In this document: positions 8,913-16,470 of the stretch, one piece after another | Layout of the letters: each line of letters opens with the position of its first letter | Position numbering within the stretch: the first letter of the stretch is position 1 | Source: Pelagicoccus enzymogenes | GTDB lineage: Bacteria; Verrucomicrobiota; Verrucomicrobiia; Opitutales; Opitutaceae | Assembly (NCBI RefSeq): GCF_014803405.1 | Contig: NZ_JACYFG010000042.1 | Location: forward strand, 29,014 to 93,013 | Direction of reading: 5' to 3' | Length of the DNA: 64,000 nt | Made by a program: the position numbers and the translations under genes | The notes under the pieces: generated by a model | Database searches by the model: none | What the model saw: the letters and a program-made list of their open reading frames with translations, nothing else | Told to the model about the DNA's origin: nothing

Positions 8913-9656
8913 ATGAAACTACCCCTATCTCGAAAGGCCGTCGCGGTCTTGCTCATGATTGTAGCATCGCCTTTGGCGACCGTTCGCGCCGCTTTGCCGT
9001 CGGAGGTCGCCGCCGTCTTGGAGGCTAACATCGCCGCGAGCGGTGGCCGTGACCTGATCGCCTCCATAAAGTCTTCTCGCCTGAAGGGCACCATGTCTAT
9101 CCCGGCGATCGGGATGAACGGAACGACGGAAATGGCGATGAAGTCGCCCGACAAGTTGTACGTTGCCCAGACGATACCGGGAATGGGGACCATCGTGCAG
9201 GCGTACGACGGCGAAATCGGCTGGGCCAATGATCCGATGCAAGGCTTCCGTCACCTGAGCGAAGGGGAAATCGTCTCCCTCAAGCACAACGACAACTTTT
9301 CCGATATGCTCGCCTACAACGAAGTCTACAGCTCCGGGGAGAAAATGGCGGACTCGGTGGTGGACGGTCAGGCCGTCAACGTGCTCAAGCTGACCGCGGC
9401 GGAAACGGGCCTCGAGCAGACGTGTTACTACAGTAAGGACAGCGGCTTGCTCCTGCGTATGGACATGCTGGTGGACATGGGCCCGATGGGTCAGTTGCCG
9501 GCGAGCATGATCGTGAAGTCCTACCAGGAGAAGGATGGCATCTCGTTTCCGGGCTCTCTGGAAGTGACGAATGCGGGCATGATCATCAACATTTCCTTCA
9601 ATTCCCTCGAGCTCAACGTGGAGCTGGAAGACTCGCTTTTCTCCCCGCCGCAATGA
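8913..9656 (+). CDS. LolA-like outer-membrane lipoprotein-sorting domain protein
   Basis: The 247-residue protein starts with a signal peptide (cleavage likely after ATVRA). Its composition and beta-rich pattern, including GMGTIVQAYDGEIGW and the closing ISFPGSLEVTNAGM segment, match LolA/LolB-fold or DUF4292-like proteins that carry lipids or lipoproteins in the periplasm. It follows the S41 protease by 5 bases and precedes the DUF4399 gene by 29, so these three may form an operon with the terminator near 10190. The exact ligand is unknown. The family assignment is from overall resemblance rather than a diagnostic motif. Confidence 0.65.
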   Translation: MKLPLSRKAVAVLLMIVASPLATVRAALPSEVAAVLEANIAASGGRDLIASIKSSRLKGTMSIPAIGMNGTTEMAMKSPDKLYVAQTIPGMGTIVQAYDGEIGWANDPMQGFRHLSEGEIVSLKHNDNFSDMLAYNEVYSSGEKMADSVVDGQAVNVLKLTAAETGLEQTCYYSKDSGLLLRMDMLVDMGPMGQLPASMIVKSYQEKDGISFPGSLEVTNAGMIINISFNSLELNVELEDSLFSPPQ

Positions 9657-9685
9657 GCAGCAATCTTCAAACGTATATCTAGCCT

Positions 9686-10117
9686 ATGAGTCCAAATAAA
9701 CTAATCGTATCTGCTATCGCATTTTTCTGCCTCGCCATGGGAGCTTCGGCCGCCCTCGAGCGCCAGCCGTCTCCGGAAGGAGCCGAGGCCTACATTATCT
9801 CGCCTGCCGATGGCGAAGTGGTGGGGAAGACCTTCACGGTTCGCTTTGGCTTGAAAGGGATGGGAGTCGCTCCTGCCGGTATCGACAAAGCGAATACGGG
9901 GCACCATCATCTTCTCATCAACGCCGAGTCGCTGCCGGCCATGGATACGCCGATGCCGATGACGGACAGCCTCAAGCATTTCGGGGGCGGACAAACCGAA
10001 GTCGAGTTGACGCTTCCTCCGGGCAAGCATCGCCTGCAGTTGGTTCTGGGCGACTACTTGCACATTCCGCATCAGCCGCCGGTGATTTCGGAAGAGATTA
10101 CCGTTACGGTGAAGTAG
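9686..10117 (+). CDS. DUF4399 domain secreted protein
   Basis: This 143-residue protein has a signal peptide ending near SAALE. It carries the markers of DUF4399: SPADGEVV, TGHHHLLIN, HFGGGQTEVEL and LPPGKHRLQLVLGD. The family is a small secreted domain of unknown function; its clustered histidines could bind metal, which is inference. It is the last gene before a clear terminator and is probably cotranscribed with the two genes upstream. Confidence 0.85.
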   Translation: MSPNKLIVSAIAFFCLAMGASAALERQPSPEGAEAYIISPADGEVVGKTFTVRFGLKGMGVAPAGIDKANTGHHHLLINAESLPAMDTPMPMTDSLKHFGGGQTEVELTLPPGKHRLQLVLGDYLHIPHQPPVISEEITVTVK

Positions 10118-10173
10118 GTGGCGCGATCCCGACTTCGCGGGTCGTTTCCTGTTCGGTCGTTCCTTTTTTCGCT

Positions 10174-10211
10174 AAACGCCTGTCCGGTTTTTCGGGCAGG
10201 CGTTTTTTTTT
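10174..10211 (+). terminator. Rho-independent terminator
   Basis: The stem AACGCCTGTCCG/CGGGCAGGCGTT with a short T-rich loop is followed by nine T residues, 57 bases past the DUF4399 stop codon. Confidence 0.92.
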
Positions 10212-10718
10212 GGCATCCGCTAAATGCAGTGGAAATTGCTGGGTAGGTGTTCGATCAATTTTCAATTGTGGGAAGCGGCCTTGTGCCGCGATTGGGCAGA
10301 ATCGATCGTGCTACAAGGGCACTCCCCACTGTGCAATCCCCGTCCCCCGCGAAATCGCGATGAACCTTGTGGGTTACGCACCTATGAAGTCTTCGCTTTT
10401 CGAGTCCTTCCGAGAATGTTCCTGCAGCGCGGACGACGCGGCCGTCGCCCCTCCATTGTTGCTCTTGTTTCCGCTTGCAGGCTTTACGTAGAAAACGCTT
10501 GTGCGTTCTCGTGCCGGCGATAGCTCTTAGAGACAGTCCAATCATTTATACTAGCCTCTTCTGGGTTGCAGCCTGCTGCAGACCGCAGTGCAAACCTGTT
10601 TATCAGCGCGACGCGGTCTGGACTAAGGTCTAACCCTACAGAAACTTGACTTATTGGACCATCTCTTATGCAGCGGCCAGTCGCTGCCGTGTCCTCGCAT
10701 CGTTAACTTTCCTCTTTC
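10212..10718. other. Gene-poor region with paired REP elements
   Basis: No convincing gene is found; small open frames here have unusual composition and no recognisable domain. A paired repeat (10268-10329) has GTGGGAAGCGGCCTTGTGCC facing a degenerate inverted copy ending CCCCAC, and closely resembles 15197-15259. A second repeat-like block spans about 10565-10639 (GCAGCCTGCTGCAGACC and GGTCTAACCCTAC). The promoter of the DUF898 gene must lie at the right end, but I cannot assign boxes with confidence. Confidence 0.5.
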
Positions 10719-11828
10719 ATGAACGAATCCCCAGCTCCTTTTGAAGGCGAACCCTCTCTTGCTGCTCCCGCTGCGGTCGCCAATATTGACTATCCCTTCA
10801 GCTTCACCGGCCAAACGGGGGAGTACTTTCGTATTTGGATTGTGAATATGCTTCTGACGCTGGTGACCCTCGGCTTCTACACGCCATGGGCTCGAGTGCG
10901 TACGCGGCGATACTTCCACGCGAACACCCATTTGGACGGGCATGCTTTCGACTACTTGGCGAAGCCGATCAACATTTTGTGGGGATACTTGATCGTGCTC
11001 TTCATCGTCGGCGGCTATTATGCAGCTGGCTTCTTCAACCCCATGTTCACTATTCCGTTTTTCCTGATCTATGTTTTTGCAGGACCTTGGGTGGTCTACA
11101 AGGCCATGCGATTCAAGGCTCACAACACGAGCTACCGCAACGTGCGTTTCCAGTTCAGCGGTACGGTGGGCGACGCCTATGTGATCTATTTGGCGATGGC
11201 TCTGCTTATTCCGTTCACCGCTGGCTTGATCATCCCTTATTGGATCATGAAGCAAAAGGAATACTTCTATAAGAACCTGAGCTTCGGCGGCCGGAAGTTC
11301 GATTTCACGCCGCAAGCGGGCGAGTACTACGTGACCTACATCGTGGCGGCGGTGATCACGGTTGGAATCTATGGGCTCGTTATCTTTGGGGCGATGATGA
11401 CTGTATTTGCCGGAGCTGGCTTAGGGGCTGCCGAAGGTGGCGAGCCGCCGGACGCTGCGGTGTTTGGCTTCCTGTTTGCCCTCTACCTTCCGATGATTTT
11501 CGGAATGGTCTTCGTGCAGATCTACGTTTACGTATCGCTTTTCAACTACAACTTGGGGCGGCTTCTCGTGCAGCAGACTGCCTTCAAATCTTCCTTGAAG
11601 GTGGGCAGGTTCTACTGGATTTCATTGACCAATATTTTTGCGACCGTCTTCAGCTTGGGATTGCTCGCTCCTTGGGCTGCTATCCGCAAGACGCGCTACT
11701 TGGCGGAGTCGGTTGAGCTGAACCACCCAGAAACGGGCTTCGGTGAATTCGTGGTCCAAGCAGGCGAGGACCAGTCCTCCATTGGCGATGCGGCTGCGGA
11801 CATGTTTGAACTCGATATCGGATGGTAG
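10719..11828 (+). CDS. YjgN/DUF898 family multi-pass membrane protein
   Basis: The 369-residue integral membrane protein belongs to the YjgN (DUF898) family. Family marks are FTGQTGEYFRIWIVNMLLTL near residue 27, TLGFYTPWARVRTRRYF, and a related second half with FDFTPQAGEYY and APWAAIRKTRY, so the protein looks like two halves of the same repeat. About six to eight hydrophobic segments are visible. Its function is unknown. The stop overlaps the ATG of the M48 peptidase gene, a pairing that suggests the membrane protein and peptidase act together. Confidence 0.9.
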   Translation: MNESPAPFEGEPSLAAPAAVANIDYPFSFTGQTGEYFRIWIVNMLLTLVTLGFYTPWARVRTRRYFHANTHLDGHAFDYLAKPINILWGYLIVLFIVGGYYAAGFFNPMFTIPFFLIYVFAGPWVVYKAMRFKAHNTSYRNVRFQFSGTVGDAYVIYLAMALLIPFTAGLIIPYWIMKQKEYFYKNLSFGGRKFDFTPQAGEYYVTYIVAAVITVGIYGLVIFGAMMTVFAGAGLGAAEGGEPPDAAVFGFLFALYLPMIFGMVFVQIYVYVSLFNYNLGRLLVQQTAFKSSLKVGRFYWISLTNIFATVFSLGLLAPWAAIRKTRYLAESVELNHPETGFGEFVVQAGEDQSSIGDAAADMFELDIGW

Positions 11829-12871
11829 CGGAGGTCGAGGGCGAGTTTTACGAGGTTGGATCCTCGCGAAAAGTGGCGGCCAAGTTGAGCTTGCTTGCGT
11901 TCGAGGAGCTGGAGCTTTGCGTAGCAGGGGAGCGTCGGGCGTATCAAAAGGCTCGATACATCGTCGAGCCGCCGCTCGGGTCATTGCCGCGAGTGGTTCA
12001 TTTCAAGGAGGATGACGGAGACTGCCGTTTCGAGACTTCGGACACGGCGGGCTTTCGCGAGCTGGAGCGTAACCTGTCCTCGGGCAAGCTTTGGTCGGGA
12101 GTCGCCTGGTTGGAAGGGCATTGGAAAGGTACGGTGGCGAGCGTGGTGCTGCTGGCTTTTTTTTGTTTCGGCTTTTTTCAGTGGGGCTTGCCGGCGCTTG
12201 CCAAAAAGGTGGCCCATGACATGCCGCAGTCTTGGCGGGTATCCATGACGGACCAGAGCATCGCCTCGATGAAGCGTTTCGATTACATCGCTGAGAGCGA
12301 CCTTTCTTCCGAGGAGCAGTTGCGAGTGCAGGACATCTTCAGCGATGCCCTCGCTATGGCCGGACTGCAGGATTCGGAGTATGACTATGAGCTGCGGCTC
12401 TTTGCGGGAAAGGCGATCGGGGCCAATGCTTTCGCGTTTCCCTCGGGCTTGGTGGTAGCGACGGACGAGTTTGTGCAGTTGTGCGAAACGGATGAGCAGA
12501 TCAAGGCGGTTTTCCTGCACGAATTGGCTCACGTGGAGGAGCAGCACGGAATTCGCGGCTTGGTGCAGCGCGGCGGAGTTTTCATCGTGTTTTCGATTCT
12601 AGTTGGGGATGCCAGCTCGGTGATTTCATTGGCGGAAGGCATTCCTGCCATGGTTATGAATTCCCAATACTCACAACGCTTCGAGATGGAGTCGGACACC
12701 TTTGCGGCGGAGCTATTGCAGGAGTCGGGGATCGGTGCTGAGGCGATGGAAGAGATTCTGATCCTGTTGCATAAGGACGTTCCGGACCTGCCGGTCGCCA
12801 CGTTTCTCTCGACTCACCCCAGCTTGCAGGAGCGGGTGGACAACTTGCGCGAGATCCAGGCTGGGGAATAA
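11822..12871 (+). CDS. Membrane-anchored M48 family metallopeptidase
   Basis: The 349-residue protein has an N-terminal region of about 100 residues, one membrane segment (about 103-121), then an Oma1/HtpX-like M48 peptidase domain. The zinc motif HELAH (about 233-237) and the downstream glutamate in MESDTFAAELL are intact, so it should be an active zinc protease, probably in envelope quality control. Its ATG lies inside the last codons of the DUF898 gene, indicating translational coupling. A large inverted repeat follows at 12881-12959. Confidence 0.9.
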   Translation: MVAEVEGEFYEVGSSRKVAAKLSLLAFEELELCVAGERRAYQKARYIVEPPLGSLPRVVHFKEDDGDCRFETSDTAGFRELERNLSSGKLWSGVAWLEGHWKGTVASVVLLAFFCFGFFQWGLPALAKKVAHDMPQSWRVSMTDQSIASMKRFDYIAESDLSSEEQLRVQDIFSDALAMAGLQDSEYDYELRLFAGKAIGANAFAFPSGLVVATDEFVQLCETDEQIKAVFLHELAHVEEQHGIRGLVQRGGVFIVFSILVGDASSVISLAEGIPAMVMNSQYSQRFEMESDTFAAELLQESGIGAEAMEEILILLHKDVPDLPVATFLSTHPSLQERVDNLREIQAGE

Positions 12872-12880
12872 GGGCGCTCG

Positions 12881-12959
12881 AAGGTGGTGCGGCCGCTCCG
12901 AGGGCGCCGGTACGCATGGACTGGGAAGCAAGACGCCCGCGGAGCGGCCGTCCCACCTT
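12881..12959. repeat. Long inverted repeat between M48 and lipoprotein genes
   Basis: Arms of about 28 bases (AAGGTGGTGCGGCCGCTCCG facing CGGAGCGGCCGTCCCACCTT) are separated by roughly 20 bases. It looks like two inverted REP-type units and could also act as a bidirectional transcription stop for the convergent genes on either side. Another short palindromic unit follows near 12969-12998. Confidence 0.75.
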
Positions 12960-13009
12960 TTGAGAGGCGTTGTCCGCTGGGGCAGCAGGCGCGACCCTAA
13001 ACAGAAAGA

Positions 13010-13210
13010 CTAATCCTTTTCTGCTTCCTTTTCCTCCCCGTCGGGCACGAGAGCTCCGGCGACCTTGGCGGTGGTTTTCACTCCGGTGGCGGCAGTCTTG
13101 ACGCCGAGCTTGGTGGTTTTGCTCGCGACTTTCACGGGGACGGTCACGGCGCAGCCGCCTAGCAGCGATAGGCTGGTGGAGAGGGCGAGAATTTGCAGGG
13201 TGCGTTTCAT
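13010..13210 (-). CDS. Small putative lipoprotein
   Basis: From the ATG at 13210 the product is 66 residues: a charged start (MKRTLQILALSTSLSLL) followed by the lipobox LLGGC, then an alanine/lysine/threonine-rich tail repeating T-K-L-G-V-K-T-A-like units and a charged end. It should be lipidated on the cysteine and held at the outer or inner membrane. I do not recognise a family. A longer frame starting at 13306 lacks a signal at its start and is less likely. Confidence 0.75.
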   Translation of the reverse strand: MKRTLQILALSTSLSLLGGCAVTVPVKVASKTTKLGVKTAATGVKTTAKVAGALVPDGEEKEAEKD

Positions 13211-13421
13211 GGATAAGGTATCGGTGGAAAAGCCTAGGAGTGTTGGAATGTGTCTCAATTGAGCAAGGTACTCTAGCTCAGGGTGTTTGGGGAGATTGTT
13301 TAGCAAAAGCTGTTGCTGTGGCTTTGACTTAGGATCCTCTAGGCATTCCTATTGTCAGGTTCCTTAATCGCATTTTCGCCCGCTCTTTTTCGAAGCGGGT
13401 TTAATCTTAATCCTGCTCCTT

Positions 13422-15185
13422 ATGATCGTTACTCGGAAGATTGGTTCACTCATTCGCGGAAAAACCACGCCGTTCCAAATTTACGCAGCCTGCATCCTAG
13501 GGGCCTTGATTGGATTCATCCCCAGCTTTTCTCATGCCCCGGCCTTGGTGGCTTTCTGGATCCTTTTGCTGCTGGTGCTGAACGCCAATCTGTTCTTGGC
13601 GGGTATCGTGCTGCTGCTGAGCAAGCTGGTTTTGCTGCTGGCCATGCCGCTGGTTTTTGCGATTGGTCGATTTTTGCTGGAAGGGCCGACTCAGGGACTC
13701 TTCAAGGCCCTTATCAATGCGCCGGTGACCGCGTATTCCGGTTTGGACTACTACGCGGTAGCGGGAGGTCAATTGCTGGCTCTTATCCTGGGATTTGCTT
13801 TGGCTTTCGTGCTCAAGCGTTCGATCACGAACTACCGCAAAAAAATGATGGTCGTGTCGGAGGACTCAGCTCGGCTGAAGAAGTACAACGAAAAGCTGTG
13901 GGTGAAGGCGCTAAAGTTCCTCTTCCTGGGGAAAGGGCGTGGCAAGAAGAGCTACGAGGAACTGCTTTCCGTCAAGATGGGCAATCCGATCCGTATTTGG
14001 GGCTTGGCGATCGTAGTCTTGCTGGGAGCGGTGATCGGGCTTGGATTCAGCAAGCTCTCTGCTCCGCTGCTCACCTCGCTTGCTAAATCGAACCTGGAGA
14101 CAGCCAATGGAGCGACCGTAGACCTAGAGAGCGTGGATTTGAGCTTCGGCGAGAGCAAGCTCGAGGTGCTGGGGCTTGCCTTGGCAGATGCCCAGAATCT
14201 GGATACGAATATTTTCTCCTCCAAGCGTATCGTAGCGGACGTGAACACGGCTGACCTGCTGCGCAAGCGCTTCTCTATCGACAACTTGGTCATCGAAGAT
14301 GCGGCATCCGGCGACGCTCGTGAGACTCCCGGCGTGCAAATCGGTCCTAAGCCGAAAACGGACAGCAAGATCGAGATGCCAGACTTCGACGACTTGGACA
14401 GCGTGCTGGAGAATGCGGACGTTTGGAAGGAGCGTCTCGCCCAGGCTAAGCGTTGGCTCGAGCAAATGACAGCTGGCGGGGAAGAGGCTCAAGAGACCCT
14501 GACTTGGAGGGAAGAGCTGAACAGTCGCATCCGAGCCTTGGGGCACGCCAATGTGAAAGCGGATTTTCTTACCGAAGGAAGCCCCACTTTGTGGATACGC
14601 CGCATCGAGGCGAAAGGGATCAAGACGCCCTATTTTGAGGGGGCCTTGTTGGATCTGAACGGAGCGGACCTTTCCACGCATCCCGCCCTCGCGGCCGCTG
14701 CACCGACCCTGTCGTTGGTGGCGGACAATCAGAAATTCGACGCTCGCTTGAGTTTGGCAGGAGCGAGTGGCACGGGAACGAACGATTTGAAAATGTTGCT
14801 CAAGCAGGTCGCGGTGGATCCGCTCGCGTCCAAGATCAAGTCGGACGGAAATCCGCCGGTTTCGGGCGGCAGCATGGATATCGACTTGAGCGGCGTGATC
14901 GGGACCGCTGCCAACGATTTGGTGGCCAAGGTTACCTTTGACGGAACGCAAGCGAGGATTGGCGGAAATCCAGTCGACCTGGATGGAATCACGCTACCGC
15001 TGCAGATTCGCGGCCCGCTGGATCGTCCGGGAATCAAGCTAGAGTCGGATGCCCTGCAGAAACTGGCAGGAGCGGCCCTCAAGAAGAAGGCAACGGAGGA
15101 GGTATCCAAAAAACTGGGACTTGAAGGCGACGAAGCGGAGGCGGCGGGTAAGCTGCTGGACGGCTTGTTCAAGAAAAAGAAGTAA
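13422..15185 (+). CDS. TIGR03546-like membrane domain fused to a TIGR03545/AsmA-like domain
   Basis: The 587-residue protein begins with about 150 hydrophobic residues resembling TIGR03546 (GKTTPFQIYAACILGALIGF), with about four membrane segments. After a charged linker and a further membrane helix (about residues 190-215) comes a long periplasmic part. This includes a helical section and an AsmA/TIGR03545-like beta-rich region with SKLEVLGLALAD, GGSMDIDLSG and the closing LPLQIRGPLDRPGIKLESD. In other bacteria the two parts are separate neighbouring genes, so this is probably a fusion. The AsmA-like part suggests a role in lipid transport or envelope assembly, which is inference. Confidence 0.75.
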   Translation: MIVTRKIGSLIRGKTTPFQIYAACILGALIGFIPSFSHAPALVAFWILLLLVLNANLFLAGIVLLLSKLVLLLAMPLVFAIGRFLLEGPTQGLFKALINAPVTAYSGLDYYAVAGGQLLALILGFALAFVLKRSITNYRKKMMVVSEDSARLKKYNEKLWVKALKFLFLGKGRGKKSYEELLSVKMGNPIRIWGLAIVVLLGAVIGLGFSKLSAPLLTSLAKSNLETANGATVDLESVDLSFGESKLEVLGLALADAQNLDTNIFSSKRIVADVNTADLLRKRFSIDNLVIEDAASGDARETPGVQIGPKPKTDSKIEMPDFDDLDSVLENADVWKERLAQAKRWLEQMTAGGEEAQETLTWREELNSRIRALGHANVKADFLTEGSPTLWIRRIEAKGIKTPYFEGALLDLNGADLSTHPALAAAAPTLSLVADNQKFDARLSLAGASGTGTNDLKMLLKQVAVDPLASKIKSDGNPPVSGGSMDIDLSGVIGTAANDLVAKVTFDGTQARIGGNPVDLDGITLPLQIRGPLDRPGIKLESDALQKLAGAALKKKATEEVSKKLGLEGDEAEAAGKLLDGLFKKKK

Positions 15186-15196
15186 GGGTTGCTTTT

Positions 15197-15259
15197 GTGG
15201 GAAGCGGCCTTGTGCCGCGAATCCAAGCCGATCGATCGTGGCGCAAGGCCACTTCCCAC
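15197..15259. repeat. Paired REP element
   Basis: The left half GTGGGAAGCGGCCTTGTGCC faces a near-perfect inverted right half (GGCGCAAGGCCACTTCCCAC), with about 15 bases between that include GATCGATC. It lies between convergent genes and is a close relative of 10268-10329 and of the two half-elements near 23200 and 23290. Confidence 0.8.
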
Positions 15260-15270
15260 CTTTGCTTTTC

Positions 15271-15873
15271 TTACGGCCGCTCGATTTCGAAAAGGGAATC
15301 GGTACGGCAGTAGCCGTTGGGGCCGTGCATGCGCCCGACGAGCTGCATGGCGGCCGCGTCGACGTATCCGGTTTTTGGATCGTAGAAGGCGTCGTCGATG
15401 GAGGCGTGTACGACTTGGGCGACGATGAGGCGGTTTTGCCCGATCTCTTGGATGCTGTGCAGTTCGCACTCGAGAGCGACGGGCGCTCCGGCAATGCGTG
15501 GGGGAGCGACCTTTTGGGAGGGTACCGTGTCCAGTCCATAAGCCGCGAGCTCGCTGTCCTCGCGGGGCAGGGCGGTGGAGGTCTTCACCATTTGCTCGGC
15601 TTGCCCTTCGCTCACGGTGTGGATGACGAATTGGCCGGATGCTTTGATGTTGAGCACGGTATCCTTCGGCTCGCCAGTGTCGGGTCGGTTTCCGATGCCC
15701 AGTACGACGAGGGGCGGCTTGGAGCCGAATACGTTGAAGAAGCTGAAGGGGGCGGCGTTGACCCCGCCTTCGGGCGAAGAGCTCGTGACCCAAGCGATGG
15801 GGCGTGGGACCACCACGGAGGTCAGGAATTTGTAGCGTTCGATGGCTTCGAGATTGGGTAGGTCGATTTCCAT
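15271..15873 (-). CDS. Flavin reductase-like (flavoredoxin-type) FMN-binding protein
   Basis: The 200-residue protein matches the flavin reductase-like domain. RPIAWVTSSSPEGGVNAAPFSFFN is the FMN-binding signature near residues 24-47, followed by NIKASGQFVIHTVSEGQAEQM and an APVALECELHSIQEIGQN segment. Such proteins bind FMN and either reduce it with NAD(P)H or pass electrons to partner enzymes. Length and motifs are normal. It is monocistronic, with a hairpin upstream (15922-15948) and a REP pair downstream. The physiological partner is not evident. Confidence 0.9.
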   Translation of the reverse strand: MEIDLPNLEAIERYKFLTSVVVPRPIAWVTSSSPEGGVNAAPFSFFNVFGSKPPLVVLGIGNRPDTGEPKDTVLNIKASGQFVIHTVSEGQAEQMVKTSTALPREDSELAAYGLDTVPSQKVAPPRIAGAPVALECELHSIQEIGQNRLIVAQVVHASIDDAFYDPKTGYVDAAAMQLVGRMHGPNGYCRTDSLFEIERP

Positions 15874-15921
15874 GCCGCTAGACTTGGTAGGCTAGCAGGC
15901 GGGGCGCAAAGGGAAAACGAG

Positions 15922-15948
15922 AAAGGCACGCCGGATGGCGTGCCTTTT
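15922..15948. terminator. Terminator hairpin downstream of the small ORF
   Basis: The perfect 11-bp stem AAAGGCACGCC/GGCGTGCCTTT with a 4-base loop lies 32 bases past the stop of the small gene at 15980-16231 and just upstream of the flavin reductase-like gene. T-rich sequence on both sides would allow function in either direction. Confidence 0.8.
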
Positions 15949-15979
15949 GTCAGTTGTAATCGTTTTGAAATTGCTGCGC

Positions 15980-16231
15980 TCAGGCCATGGCGCTGAGGAA
16001 TTGGCCGACGAGGGTGCCGCGGTCGATCTTGCCGTTGGTGCCGTAGGCTTGGCGGGGAATATGGGGGATGGGGGCGTTCTTGTGAGCGGCTCGCTCACGG
16101 GTTTCCTTGGAAATGTTGACTGACTGCTTCGTCTCCTGCCTGACCGGATAGCGAACGGAAGGACGACGCCCGAATTGGAACCCTTGGTTGAAGGACTCGG
16201 GAGTGATTCGCTTGGCCGTTTCGAAGGACAT
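15980..16231 (-). CDS. Small hypothetical protein (83 aa)
   Basis: I do not recognise this protein. The frame from the ATG at 16231 gives 83 mostly polar residues with no membrane segment or signal peptide, rich in Gln, Arg and Lys (MSFETAKRITPESFNQGFQF at the start). A well-formed terminator follows 32 bases after the stop, which supports a real transcription unit. No clear Shine-Dalgarno sequence is seen. Confidence 0.55.
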   Translation of the reverse strand: MSFETAKRITPESFNQGFQFGRRPSVRYPVRQETKQSVNISKETRERAAHKNAPIPHIPRQAYGTNGKIDRGTLVGQFLSAMA

Positions 16232-16416
16232 GCGAGCAATTTAGCAAAAAATTAGCAATCTGGCAATGGAGTGAAGCGCTCAAAATTCGCGAGGGACGTG
16301 CCGCATCGCATTGCCAGATTGGGTCGATGCGGCGTGTCGCGAGCGACAGCCCTACGGTGGGGTGTTGGAGAAATTGGGTTGTGTGGACGCGGGCTGAAGC
16401 TCCGCTCTACGGTGAG

Positions 16417-16450
16417 AAAAAAGCCCGACACGCGTGAGCGGGTCGGGCTG
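16417..16450 (-). terminator. Rho-independent terminator of tex
   Basis: On the minus strand the stem AGCCCGAC/GTCGGGCT is followed by a T tract, about 20 bases past the tex stop. The gap 16232-16416 further upstream holds REP-like palindromes and no gene. Confidence 0.85.
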
Positions 16451-16470
16451 GAGAGGGAATTTCGTTTCGG

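Noticed and set aside
10210..10545. Three overlapping small frames on both strands
   Set aside because: They overlap paired REP elements, have no start signals and show no recognisable protein pattern.
12881..12998. Possible CRISPR-like array
   Set aside because: The repeats are inverted palindromes with no regular spacers or direct repeat units.
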